A stretch of DNA of 10,734 nt, from assembly GCA_045541455.1 (NCBI GenBank), contig JAZQJA010000051.1, forward strand, positions 1 to 10,734, read 5' to 3'. The DNA comes from RGIG9041 sp045541455. GTDB taxonomy: Bacteria; Bacillota; Clostridia; Oscillospirales; QAKW01. This document shows positions 1-7,526 of the stretch, piece by piece. Positions within the stretch are counted from its first letter, which is position 1; every line of letters starts with the position of its first letter. A program made the position numbers and the translations under genes. Below the pieces are notes generated by a model. That model did not search any database, was not told where the DNA came from, and saw only the letters and a program-made list of their open reading frames with translations.

Positions 1-7
1 ATGTATT

Positions 8-622
8 ATGTACAGTAAATTTTTCAAAAGAGTTATTGATATTATCATATCTATGTTACTTTTAATTATACTTTCGCCCGTTTTGCTGTTTGCTGCTATC
101 GCAATTAAATTAGATTCTAAAGGTCCTGTTATATTTAAACAAAAACGTTTGGGACTTGGTGGAAAAGAGTTTTACATATACAAATTTCGTTCAATGTGTG
201 TAGGTGCTGAAAAGGGCGGTGTTTACTCAGATAATAACGATAAACGTGTTACCAAAGTTGGTAATATTTTACGTAAAACAAGTATTGATGAATTGCCACA
301 AGCAATTAACATACTTAAAGGTGATATGAGTTTTGTTGGTCCTCGTCCTCCCCTTACATATCATCCATGGCCTATTGATGAGTATACCGCGGAGCAGCGT
401 AGAATGTTTAATGTTCGTCCCGGTATTACAGGTTGGGCGCAAGTAAATGGCCGTAAGGCTGTTGAATGGAAAAGACGTATTGAGCTCAATAATTGGTATG
501 TTGACAATGTTTCTTTTTGGCTTGATATAAAGATTTGCTTTATGACAGTTTTTAAAGTATTTACTAATGCCGACAACGAAAATGTGGGAGAAACAGTTAC
601 AAAAGAAACGGTAAATAAGTGA
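8..622 (+). CDS. Small monotopic phosphoglycosyl transferase (PglC-type, bacterial sugar transferase family)
   Basis: This enzyme should transfer a sugar-1-phosphate from a UDP-sugar to undecaprenyl phosphate on the inner face of the membrane, the first committed step of glycan assembly. The 204 residues match the short PglC form (about 200 aa) with no large N-terminal membrane domain. A hydrophobic segment at about residues 9-33 carries the Ser23-Pro24 pair that in PglC breaks the re-entrant membrane helix. KFRSM follows at 59-63, and SIDELPQ contains the Asp94-Glu95 pair that matches the PglC catalytic dyad. FVGPRPP and RPGITGWAQVNGR come later. The sugar specificity cannot be read from the sequence. 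The ATG at 8 fits the usual MY-K-FKR start of this family, but the frame stays open to the left edge, so an upstream start cannot be excluded and its ribosome site is outside the window. The stop is 13 bases before the next gene. Confidence 0.93.
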   Translation: MYSKFFKRVIDIIISMLLLIILSPVLLFAAIAIKLDSKGPVIFKQKRLGLGGKEFYIYKFRSMCVGAEKGGVYSDNNDKRVTKVGNILRKTSIDELPQAINILKGDMSFVGPRPPLTYHPWPIDEYTAEQRRMFNVRPGITGWAQVNGRKAVEWKRRIELNNWYVDNVSFWLDIKICFMTVFKVFTNADNENVGETVTKETVNK

Positions 623-635
623 GGTAGGTTACTTT

Positions 636-1466
636 ATGTCACTAAAACTGATGTATATAACAAATCGTACCGATATTGCTTTGATTGCTGAATCAGCAGG
701 TGTTAATCGTATTTTTGTTGATTTAGAATATATTGGGAAAAATCTCCGTCAGGGTGGTATGGACACTGTTCAAAATCGTCACACTCCGAAAGATGCTGCT
801 GCTATTAAAAAAGTTCTTACTAAGGCAGAACTTTTGGTGCGTGTAAATCCAGTACATGATGCATCTAATGATTATAATTCAACCGAAGATGAAATAAACG
901 AGGTTGTAAATGCCGGTGCAGATATTATAATGTTGCCGTATTTTAAAACTTCTGCTGATGTAAAGCGTTTTATTAATGCTGTAAACGGTAGGGCAAAGAC
1001 AATGCTTTTATTTGAAAGTGCAGCTTCGGTTGAAAACATTGACAGCATTCTATCAATTGGTGGTATTGATGAAGTTTATATTGGTCTTAATGATTTAAGT
1101 TTAGATTATGGTCGTAAATTTTTATTTTCGATTCTTGCAGATGGCACTGTTCAAAAGATAACGGAAAAATTCAAAGAAAAAAATCTTTCTTTTGGTTTTG
1201 GTGGAATGGCAACACTTAACGGTGGAGCACTACCCGGTAAAAAAGTTTTACCAGAGCATTATGCTTTAGGTTCTACTTGCGTTATTCTTTCACGTGCGTT
1301 TTGCAATACAAATATTATTCAAGATTTGGATGAAATCAAAAGCACTTTTGAAAATGGCGTAAAAAGAATACGTGAATATGAAGAATTTTGTTCAAAGCAA
1401 AACGAAGAATTTTTTTATAAAAATCATAGTGAACTTCAAAAAATTGTAGAAGAAATTTGTAATTAA
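636..1466 (+). CDS. HpcH/HpaI-type aldolase/lyase (citrate lyase beta-like superfamily), metal-dependent
   Basis: This 276-residue protein belongs to the pyruvate-binding HpcH/HpaI/CitE superfamily, whose members make or break C-C bonds between pyruvate (or a related enolate) and an aldehyde or acyl group. By comparison with HpaI, the substrate-binding Arg is Arg69 (in LLVRVNP), and the two metal ligands are Glu127 (in LLFESAAS) and Asp153 (in IGLNDLS). The barrel pattern AGVNRIFVDLE, AGADIIMLP and GGIDEVYIG is clear. The position of the HpaI catalytic His (DGEH) reads DLEY here, so Tyr32 takes its place; His49 nearby could compensate. It lacks the EDK-type motif of phosphoenolpyruvate mutase, so a phosphonate role is unlikely. 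The ATG at 636 follows AGG at 626-628 with a 7-base spacer, and GAGG at 621-624 overlaps the previous stop. It precedes a 2-hydroxyacid dehydrogenase and a ligase, which suggests synthesis of a small acid that decorates the glycan. The true substrate is unknown. Confidence 0.85.
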   Translation: MSLKLMYITNRTDIALIAESAGVNRIFVDLEYIGKNLRQGGMDTVQNRHTPKDAAAIKKVLTKAELLVRVNPVHDASNDYNSTEDEINEVVNAGADIIMLPYFKTSADVKRFINAVNGRAKTMLLFESAASVENIDSILSIGGIDEVYIGLNDLSLDYGRKFLFSILADGTVQKITEKFKEKNLSFGFGGMATLNGGALPGKKVLPEHYALGSTCVILSRAFCNTNIIQDLDEIKSTFENGVKRIREYEEFCSKQNEEFFYKNHSELQKIVEEICN

Positions 1467-1477
1467 GAGGAATTTAA

Positions 1478-2383
1478 ATGAATCTATTGGTTACGGGTGC
1501 ATTTAATTGTACACAAGAACAGCTTAATATGATTTCTAATATCGGCAACAACGTGCTTTTTCATAAAATGGAAAAAGAAGATTTACCTTGTTCTTATGAT
1601 TGGGTAGAGGGTGTCATTTGTAACGGCTTGTTCTTACACCACCCTATTGAAAAATTTTCTAACCTAAAATACGTACAACTTACAAGCGCTGGCTATGATA
1701 GAGTTGATATGAAGTATGTAAAAGAGCATGATATTCAAATATTTAATGCTCGTGGTGTTTATAGTATACCGATGGCCGAATTTGCCATATGCGGTGTGCT
1801 TGATTTGTACAAACAAAGTAGATTTTTTTATGATAATCAAAAACTACACAAGTGGGACAAGCATAGAGGACTTTTGGAACTTTCGGGTAAAACCGTTTGT
1901 ATAGTTGGCTTTGGTAATGTGGGTCAAGAATGTGCAAAACGTTTTAAAGCATTTGATACAACAGTTTATGCAGTAGATATTCACGAGCCGCAAAGCGATA
2001 TATACGATAAATATTTTCCACTTGAGAATATAATCGAAGCTTTAATTAAGTCAGATATCGTTGTTTTGACACTTCCGCTTACCGAAAAAACAAAATATAT
2101 GTTTGATAAAAAAATGTTTTCACATTTTAAATCAAATGCAATTCTTGTTAATATCGCTCGTGGTGCTATAGTTAATCAAAACGACTTAATTTGTGCTTTG
2201 CAAAACGGACAACTTTTCGGAGCTGTTTTAGATGTTTTTGAAAATGAACCTCTTGCGAACGATAGTCTACTTTGGGATGTGCCGAATGTAATTATTACTC
2301 CACATAACAGTTTTGTTGGTGATGACAATATAGGAAGACTAACAAAAATTATTTTACATAATCTGGAGATGTATAACAAATGA
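1478..2383 (+). CDS. D-isomer-specific 2-hydroxyacid dehydrogenase, NAD-dependent
   Basis: The protein should interconvert a 2-oxo acid and the D-2-hydroxy acid with NAD(H) in the cytoplasm. The NAD-binding motif VGFGNVG has its glycines at residues 144, 146 and 149, and Asp167 ends the second strand where an acidic residue favours NAD over NADP. The catalytic set of the family is complete: Arg228 (in NIARGAIV), Glu257 (in DVFENEPL) and His276 (in TPHNSF). At 301 residues it is slightly shorter than the usual 310-340, with a compact N-terminal substrate domain. The start ATG is preceded by AAGAGG at 1465-1470 with a 7-base spacer. The final TGA overlaps the start of the next gene in an ATGA arrangement, so the two proteins are probably translationally coupled. 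Serine-pathway (SerA-like) or lactate roles are possible by family, but the context between an aldolase and an amide-forming ligase suggests reduction of the aldolase product. The substrate is not determined. Confidence 0.92.
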   Translation: MNLLVTGAFNCTQEQLNMISNIGNNVLFHKMEKEDLPCSYDWVEGVICNGLFLHHPIEKFSNLKYVQLTSAGYDRVDMKYVKEHDIQIFNARGVYSIPMAEFAICGVLDLYKQSRFFYDNQKLHKWDKHRGLLELSGKTVCIVGFGNVGQECAKRFKAFDTTVYAVDIHEPQSDIYDKYFPLENIIEALIKSDIVVLTLPLTEKTKYMFDKKMFSHFKSNAILVNIARGAIVNQNDLICALQNGQLFGAVLDVFENEPLANDSLLWDVPNVIITPHNSFVGDDNIGRLTKIILHNLEMYNK

Positions 2384-3981
2384 TTTTAAACATATTAAAA
2401 AGAGAAATTAAGGAAACGCTAGATATATTACCAGAATATCGCGATTTATTGTTTAGAAGAGGTTATCTTTTTACGAACAAACTTTTATCTAACACAAACG
2501 CTTATCCTTTTTATGGTTTATGGAATATACAAAATGTTGGTAGTTACTATTTATACGTTCAACAAAGCCAAACAGTATATACGGTGACGAAAGGTGACAT
2601 TTGTGCTGTTATAATAGGTCATGCATACAATCCTTTTGATATGAAATATGATGAAAATGAGATTTGTCTTGATTTAATTTCTGCGTATACACAAAGTATG
2701 GAAGCATATTTCAATAAGGTTTCTGAACTTACGGGACTTCATATTATAATTTTAATTGATGGTCAAAATGTTATTGCTTGCCAAGACGCTTGCTCACTTA
2801 CGGGTTGTTATTTTGGTAAGGTAAATGATACTATGTATATTACCGAGCATCCGCAACTTGTAGCAGATATATGTGATCTTAAAATAAACAAAAAGGTTGA
2901 AAAACTTGTTCAATCAAAATGTTATAATATAGGTAATCGTAATTTACCAGGCAATATAACACCATATGACGAATTAAAGCGTTTGGGTGCTAATACCTAT
3001 TTGAATTATGATGGTAAGTTTGAAATTAAACGTTTTTACCCAACGATGCCACATCCCGAATTTGTTACAGAAGAAGAAAAAACTGAAAATATTAAAAAAA
3101 TTGGCGACCTTATAAATCGAGGTATTGAATGTTGCTCCAAAAAGTGGAACAGATGTACCATTTCTCTATCTGGTGGTACCGACAGCAAAACAACCCTTGC
3201 GTGCGCAAACGGTTTATATGATAAGTTTTCATATTTCAGCTTTTATTCAAAACCACAGGAGTTGGTTGATGCTAAAGGTGCGGCAAAAATTTGTGAAAAT
3301 TTAGGTCTTGAACACACTCTTTACAATATTCCGCAAGAGAATAGTGAAATTGAAGACTTTGATTTTATAAAAAAGATATTACAACATAATACTAATTATT
3401 TTGTAAATCTTGCTGACAACGAAATAAGAAAATACATATATCTTAATCGCCTCGATGCTTATGATGTTGAACTTAAATCTTGGGCGTCTGAAGTGGCACG
3501 AGTTTTCTTTGAGAGAAAATATAAAATCAAAATGCCAAAACGTCTAAATGAAAGGCATTTAAGCATTTTTCAAACAAGATTTTTTGGTCATCCGATTTTG
3601 CTTCGTTGGACTGATAAAGAATATTATAAGTTTTTACGTGAAATAGGTTTGGAAAAGCCTATACATAATTTTGAACATACAGATTTAATATATTGGGAAG
3701 TACGTATGGCATCTTGGGGAGTGTCTGTTGTTTCTTCACAGCAACTATATCACCGAACAACCATGCCTATGAATAATCGTAAAATTTTAGAATTGTTTTT
3801 ATCTTTCCCACATGAAGAAAGAAAGTCTGATTCAGTACATAAACGAATTATGGAATATAAAAATAAGGCTATCGTTGAAGCTGATGTTGAAATTGCGAAT
3901 TTATACTTTCATAGTTATCGAATATTAATGGAGAAAGCCTATTACTATTTAAGAACTTTATTTTATCATCCCCAAAAATAA
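2380..3981 (+). CDS. Asparagine-synthetase-like ATP-dependent amide ligase, no N-terminal glutaminase Cys
   Basis: This 533-residue protein has an asparagine-synthetase-type ATP-pyrophosphatase domain in its second half, shown by the PP-loop SLSGGTDSK at 262-270. Such domains activate a carboxylate as an acyl-adenylate and pass it to a nitrogen nucleophile. The first 200 or so residues look like a worn remnant of the glutaminase fold: there is no MCGI start and no HRGPD motif, although the pattern CSLTGCYFGKVNDTMYITEHP resembles the end of that domain. The second signature of true AsnB (SGEGSDE or SGDGGDE) is replaced by KSWASEVARVF at 366-376, keeping only a Ser-Glu pair (370-371). It is therefore probably not an asparagine synthetase. 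The donor may be ammonia or the amine of a sugar or amino acid. It overlaps the dehydrogenase by 4 bases. The start is the ATG of that overlap; no strong Shine-Dalgarno site is visible, which fits coupling. The acceptor is unknown. Confidence 0.8.
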   Translation: MILNILKREIKETLDILPEYRDLLFRRGYLFTNKLLSNTNAYPFYGLWNIQNVGSYYLYVQQSQTVYTVTKGDICAVIIGHAYNPFDMKYDENEICLDLISAYTQSMEAYFNKVSELTGLHIIILIDGQNVIACQDACSLTGCYFGKVNDTMYITEHPQLVADICDLKINKKVEKLVQSKCYNIGNRNLPGNITPYDELKRLGANTYLNYDGKFEIKRFYPTMPHPEFVTEEEKTENIKKIGDLINRGIECCSKKWNRCTISLSGGTDSKTTLACANGLYDKFSYFSFYSKPQELVDAKGAAKICENLGLEHTLYNIPQENSEIEDFDFIKKILQHNTNYFVNLADNEIRKYIYLNRLDAYDVELKSWASEVARVFFERKYKIKMPKRLNERHLSIFQTRFFGHPILLRWTDKEYYKFLREIGLEKPIHNFEHTDLIYWEVRMASWGVSVVSSQQLYHRTTMPMNNRKILELFLSFPHEERKSDSVHKRIMEYKNKAIVEADVEIANLYFHSYRILMEKAYYYLRTLFYHPQK

Positions 3982-3987
3982 ATTATT

Positions 3988-3991
3988 GAGG
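3988..3991 (+). promoter_or_regulatory. Ribosome binding site fixing a TTG start
   Basis: GAGG, within GAGGTG, lies 7 bases before the TTG at 3999. The upstream GTG at 3991 reaches a stop after three codons. The TTG is followed by KFVLISP, the expected first beta strand of a GT4 enzyme, so it is the best start. Confidence 0.75.
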
Positions 3992-3998
3992 TGTTATT

Positions 3999-5105
3999 TT
4001 GAAATTTGTTTTAATTTCTCCCAAAAACCGAACGGTTTATAATTTCCGCGGCGACTTAATAAAAGAAATTATCAATAAAGGCTATGATGTCATTGTAACT
4101 GGACCTGATAAAACTGATGTTGATAAAATTGAAGCCTTAGGTGCAAAATTTGTTGAAATACCCATGAACAAAAATGGTACAAGTATTTTAGGAGACATCA
4201 AATATTGCAAAAATTTATATAAATTGTTTAAAAATGAAAAACCAGATATTACATTGGGCTATACCGTAAAACCTGTTGTGTATGGTGCAATTGCGGCAAA
4301 ATTTGCAGGTGTAAAAAATATAAACAGTATGGTTACTGGTGGTGGTTATACCTTTACTGCCAAAACATTTAAGGCAAAGATTTTAGGCCTTATTGTTAGA
4401 TGTTTATACAAAATTGGTTTTTCAAAAGCCAATAACGTAATTTTTCAAAATTCAGATGATCTTAATGAGTTTTGCGACAGGAAGTTGGTTAAGCGCGACA
4501 AGTGCAATGTAGTAAATGGTTCGGGTGTTAATACTTCGCACTTTTTACCGACTGATTATCCACAAACAACTACGTTTTTTATGCTTTCAAGATTGCTTAA
4601 AAGTAAGGGTGTTGTCGAGTATCTTGAAGCGGCAAAAATTGTAAAAACAAGATATCCAGAAGTGCGCTTTTGTCTGCTTGGTAAATATGAAACAAATATG
4701 CAGGACGCTTTGTCAAAAGAATATGTTGAGACGTTTATTGCGGATGGTGTTATAGAACGATTTGAAGAAACAAACGATGTAAGGCCATATTATGCTGATT
4801 GTAGCGTGTATGTTTTGCCATCTTATCGAGAGGGTACACCGCGCACGGTGCTTGAAGCAATGGCAATGGGCAGACCAATCATTACTACCGATACAAACGG
4901 TTGCAGAGATACTGTTATTGATGGAAAAAATGGTTTTTTGGTTCCTGTATGCGATTCTGATAAATTAGCTTTGGCGATGATAAAATTTATTGAAAAACCA
5001 GAATTTGTCGAAATTATGGGAAAAGCAAGTGTTGAATATTGTTATGAGAAATTTGATGTCAATAAAGTTAATTGTGATATGATTAATATTTTAGGAGTGT
5101 CGTAA
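3999..5105 (+). CDS. GT4-family glycosyltransferase (GT-B fold, retaining)
   Basis: This 368-residue enzyme should transfer a sugar from a nucleotide donor to a lipid-linked acceptor at the cytoplasmic face. It has two Rossmann-like halves. The N-terminal acceptor domain begins KFVLISP with FRGDLIKEI near residue 20 and a GYTVKPVVYG stretch. The C-terminal GT4 domain has ARLLKSKGV-like sequence (FMLSRLLKSKGVVEYL), LLGKYE, and the signature E-x7-E from Glu278 to Glu286 (EGTPRTVLE), followed by GRPIITTDTNGC and an NGFLVP loop. It resembles PglA-like and other capsule or O-antigen GT4 proteins, but donor and linkage cannot be assigned from sequence. It has no membrane segment and probably associates peripherally. 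It starts with TTG. The stop at 5103-5105 is 1 base from the next start codon, so this gene and the acyltransferase are tightly linked. Confidence 0.93.
   Translation: MKFVLISPKNRTVYNFRGDLIKEIINKGYDVIVTGPDKTDVDKIEALGAKFVEIPMNKNGTSILGDIKYCKNLYKLFKNEKPDITLGYTVKPVVYGAIAAKFAGVKNINSMVTGGGYTFTAKTFKAKILGLIVRCLYKIGFSKANNVIFQNSDDLNEFCDRKLVKRDKCNVVNGSGVNTSHFLPTDYPQTTTFFMLSRLLKSKGVVEYLEAAKIVKTRYPEVRFCLLGKYETNMQDALSKEYVETFIADGVIERFEETNDVRPYYADCSVYVLPSYREGTPRTVLEAMAMGRPIITTDTNGCRDTVIDGKNGFLVPVCDSDKLALAMIKFIEKPEFVEIMGKASVEYCYEKFDVNKVNCDMINILGVS
5093..5097 (+). promoter_or_regulatory. Ribosome binding site fixing a TTG start
   Basis: AGGAG lies 9 bases before the TTG at 5107, inside the last codons of the GT4 gene. 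The first downstream ATG (5161) would remove the conserved Arg15 of the acyltransferase, so TTG is the supported start. Confidence 0.75.
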
Positions 5106-5106
5106 T

Positions 5107-6183
5107 TTGCAAAAACCACTACAACGAAATAATAACATTGAAATTTTAAGAATAATAGCAATGTTTATGATTATTGCAGGTCATGCTATAACGCATACAG
5201 ATATTTATAACAATGTTGGTGAAATTAATTTTTATTTTGTAAAATTTTTTGATATTATATTTAACGTTGCTACAAATGTTTATGTAGTTATTTCAGGCTA
5301 TTTGTTATGTGAAAAAACTTTTAAGATCAAAAAGGTTTTTAATTTGTGGTTTCAGATTTTATTTTATTCTGTAATCATTTATCTTGTTTTAGTTGCAACT
5401 AAACAAATAGAATTTAGTTTAACAAGCATCGTTAAAGTTTTGATGCCTGTTTCCGGAAATCAGTATTGGTTTGCTCGTGTTTATATGGGTCTTTATATTT
5501 TATCACCATTTTTAAATCTTCTTATAAAAAGTTTAAATCAAAAACAATTTCAATGCCTTTTGGTTGTTTTGACGATACTTTTTTCTTTGTGGGGAAGTTT
5601 TATACCATTTGCAACGACGCTTAATGCCGAGGGCGGAAACAGCATAATTTGGTTTTGTGTTTTATATATGTTTGCTGCATATATAAGAATTTATGGAGTA
5701 CCACTAAAGTCAAACAAGGCTTTAATTGGTTTGACAATGTCGTTTTTTGTATTTGCTTTTTTATCAAGCGTTGTGCTCGAAAAGCTATCATTAATGATTG
5801 GACTTGGCGGTAAGGGTGCCAGTCAGTTTACAACCTTTAATTCATTTACTATGTTGTTTGGTGCTGTTGGCCTTTTATGCATAGCTGTGAAGCTACCACA
5901 CATAAATAAATTCAGCAAAGTAATACAATGGTTTTCATTAAGTACATTTAGTGTATATTTAATTCACGATAACAAATATTTAAGACATATTTTATGGGAA
6001 TTTTTGAGAATCGATGATCTTGCGGATGAATTTTATATAGTTCCATATATTTTGTTAACTTCTGTAGCAATATTTGTTGTATGCGTATGTTTGGATAAAG
6101 TTATTTATATACCATTAAATAAATTTGTTTCAAAAATTAGTTTCAAAAAATTACAATCAAAAATAGATTCTTATATAATATAA
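5107..6183 (+). CDS. Acyltransferase-3 family membrane protein, probable polysaccharide O-acyltransferase
   Basis: This is a 358-residue, very hydrophobic protein of the acyltransferase-3 family, which moves acyl groups (often acetyl from acetyl-CoA) across or onto surface glycans. The family motif R-x10-H is present at the start of the first helix (Arg15 to His26, in EILRIIAMFMIIAGH). ISGYLL at 62-67 and FSVYLIHDN near residue 280 are also typical. About ten membrane segments can be seen, roughly at 11-30, 47-67, 79-98, 120-141, 149-168, 178-195, 205-225, 245-262, 270-287 and 312-333. There is no added periplasmic SGNH domain, unlike OatA-type fusions. The length fits the family. The TTG start is supported by AGGAG and by the conserved N-terminus. 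The gene is notably AT-rich compared with the next one: bases 5221-5280 hold only 9 G+C. Likely job: O-acetylation of a repeat-unit sugar; the acyl donor and position are unknown. Confidence 0.92.
   Translation: MQKPLQRNNNIEILRIIAMFMIIAGHAITHTDIYNNVGEINFYFVKFFDIIFNVATNVYVVISGYLLCEKTFKIKKVFNLWFQILFYSVIIYLVLVATKQIEFSLTSIVKVLMPVSGNQYWFARVYMGLYILSPFLNLLIKSLNQKQFQCLLVVLTILFSLWGSFIPFATTLNAEGGNSIIWFCVLYMFAAYIRIYGVPLKSNKALIGLTMSFFVFAFLSSVVLEKLSLMIGLGGKGASQFTTFNSFTMLFGAVGLLCIAVKLPHINKFSKVIQWFSLSTFSVYLIHDNKYLRHILWEFLRIDDLADEFYIVPYILLTSVAIFVVCVCLDKVIYIPLNKFVSKISFKKLQSKIDSYII
6151..6179 (+). promoter_or_regulatory. Possible weak internal promoter before the UDP-sugar genes
   Basis: TATAAT at 6174-6179 is a perfect -10 hexamer. 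TTACAA at 6151-6156, a poor -35 match (3 of 6), lies 17 bases upstream. The -10 hexamer is in the last codons of the acyltransferase gene, just before the widest gap in the window and just where base composition rises. In such AT-rich DNA the match may be chance. Confidence 0.22.
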
Positions 6184-6204
6184 AGAAAAAAGGAGTAATT
6201 TATT

Positions 6205-7524
6205 ATGTCACTTTATGAGAAAATTGTTAATGGGGAAGAAAAAATTTCGCTTGTAGGTCTTGGTTACGTTGGTATGCCTATAGCCGTATCTTTTGCAAAA
6301 AAGGTAAAGGTAGTTGGCTTTGATCTTAACGCCAAAAAGATTGAGCTTTACAAGTCGGGCATTGACCCTACAAACGAAGTAGGCGATGAAGTTATTAAAA
6401 ACACTACCGTTGAGTTTACTGCTGATGAATCAAAGCTTCGTGAAGCAAAATTCCATATTGTTGCTGTACCTACCCCTGTAAATGACGACCATACACCCGA
6501 TTTAACACCTGTTGAGGGCGCTTCAACAATAGTTGGTCGCAACCTTACCAAAGGCTCAATTGTAGTTTATGAGTCTACTGTTTACCCCGGTGTTACCGAG
6601 GATATTTGTATTCCGATTTTGGAACGCGAATCGGGTCTTAAATGCGGTGTGGACTTTAAGGTTGGTTATAGCCCTGAGCGTATTAACCCGGGTGATAAGG
6701 TTCACCGTCTTGAAACAATTGTTAAAATTGTAAGCGGTATGGACGAAGAATCACTCGAGGAAATTGCCAATGTTTATGAGCTTGTTGTTGAAGCAGGTGT
6801 TCATCGTGCCGAAAGCATCAAGGTTGCCGAGGCTGCAAAGGTTATTGAAAATAGCCAACGCGATATTAATATCGCCTTTATGAATGAGCTTTCTATTATA
6901 TTTAATAAAATGGGTATTGATACACAGTCGGTTCTCAAAGCAGCAGGCACAAAATGGAACTTTTTAAAGTTTTATCCAGGTCTTGTTGGCGGTCACTGTA
7001 TAGGTGTTGACCCTTATTATCTTACCTACAAGGCTGAACAACTTGGTTACCACAGTCAAATTATTCTATCAGGTCGTCGCATAAACGATGATATGGGCAA
7101 ATACGTTGCTGAAAGTGTTGTTAAAAACCTTATTAAAGCTGATATGCCAATCAAGAATGCCAAGGTTGCAATTTTGGGCTTTACTTTCAAAGAAAATTGC
7201 CCTGACACACGTAATACAAAAATAATTGATATTTATAACGAGCTTAAAGAGTACGGTATCACCGCTACTGTTGCTGACCCGGCTGCCGATGCCGATGAGG
7301 CAGAGCACCTTTATGGTATGAAATTTGTAGATATTTCTACCATTAAAGATTGTGATGCTGTAATTCTTGCTGTTGCACATGAACAGTTTAAATCTTTAAC
7401 ACAGGCTGATTTTGACAAAATGTTTAAATCAGTTGATAACGACAAAAAGGTTCTTGTAGATATTAAGGGCTTGCTTGACCGTAAAGAATATGAGGCCGCC
7501 GGCTATAACTATTGGAGGTTATAA
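6205..7524 (+). CDS. tviB: UDP-N-acetylglucosamine 6-dehydrogenase (TviB/WbpO type)
   Basis: This 439-residue enzyme should oxidise the C6 hydroxyl of a UDP-N-acetylhexosamine, most likely UDP-GlcNAc, to the uronic acid with two NAD+ in the cytoplasm. The N-terminal Rossmann motif VGLGYVG has its glycines at 18, 20 and 23. YESTVYPGVTE and VGYSPERINPGDK follow, then the central helix AEAAKVIEN. The active-site loop FYPGLVGGHCIGVDPYYL carries the catalytic Cys265. The C-terminal UDP-binding domain contains GFTFKENCPDTRN. These stretches are much closer to TviB and WbpO than to UDP-glucose dehydrogenases, as I remember those sequences. The ATG follows AAAGGAG ending at 6195 with a 9-base spacer, one of the strongest sites here. 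Base composition is richer in G+C than the flanking genes (26 of 60 at 6541-6600). The next gene is the matching epimerase, so UDP-GalNAcA is the expected product. Confidence 0.92.
   Translation: MSLYEKIVNGEEKISLVGLGYVGMPIAVSFAKKVKVVGFDLNAKKIELYKSGIDPTNEVGDEVIKNTTVEFTADESKLREAKFHIVAVPTPVNDDHTPDLTPVEGASTIVGRNLTKGSIVVYESTVYPGVTEDICIPILERESGLKCGVDFKVGYSPERINPGDKVHRLETIVKIVSGMDEESLEEIANVYELVVEAGVHRAESIKVAEAAKVIENSQRDINIAFMNELSIIFNKMGIDTQSVLKAAGTKWNFLKFYPGLVGGHCIGVDPYYLTYKAEQLGYHSQIILSGRRINDDMGKYVAESVVKNLIKADMPIKNAKVAILGFTFKENCPDTRNTKIIDIYNELKEYGITATVADPAADADEAEHLYGMKFVDISTIKDCDAVILAVAHEQFKSLTQADFDKMFKSVDNDKKVLVDIKGLLDRKEYEAAGYNYWRL
7514..7518 (+). promoter_or_regulatory. Ribosome binding site fixing the epimerase start at 7527
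   Basis: GGAGG, a near-perfect anti-16S match, lies 8 bases before the ATG at 7527, inside the last codons of the dehydrogenase gene. It overlaps the in-frame TTG at 7512, so that TTG cannot be the working start. Confidence 0.85.
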
Positions 7525-7526
7525 TC

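Noticed and set aside
1..18. ATG at position 1 as a start of the first gene
   Set aside because: It reads only five codons before TAA at 16-18, in a different frame from the sugar transferase. The ATG at 8 gives the family N-terminus.
636..1466. Phosphoenolpyruvate mutase and a phosphonate pathway
   Set aside because: The EDK-type mutase motif is missing, and no phosphonopyruvate decarboxylase or transaminase is nearby.
3982..3998. Terminator or regulatory hairpin in the gap before the GT4 gene, and in the other gaps
   Set aside because: The gaps are 21 bases or less and contain ribosome sites but no inverted repeat followed by a T-run.
7069..7380. Antisense open frame of about 100 codons, and similar ones at 8897-9202, 9830-10126 and 361-576
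   Set aside because: Each lies fully opposite a strongly conserved gene, and none resembles a family I know.
7512..7526. TTG at 7512 as the start of the epimerase
   Set aside because: It overlaps the GGAGG ribosome site at 7514-7518, which is correctly spaced for the ATG at 7527; the extra residues match nothing in the family.
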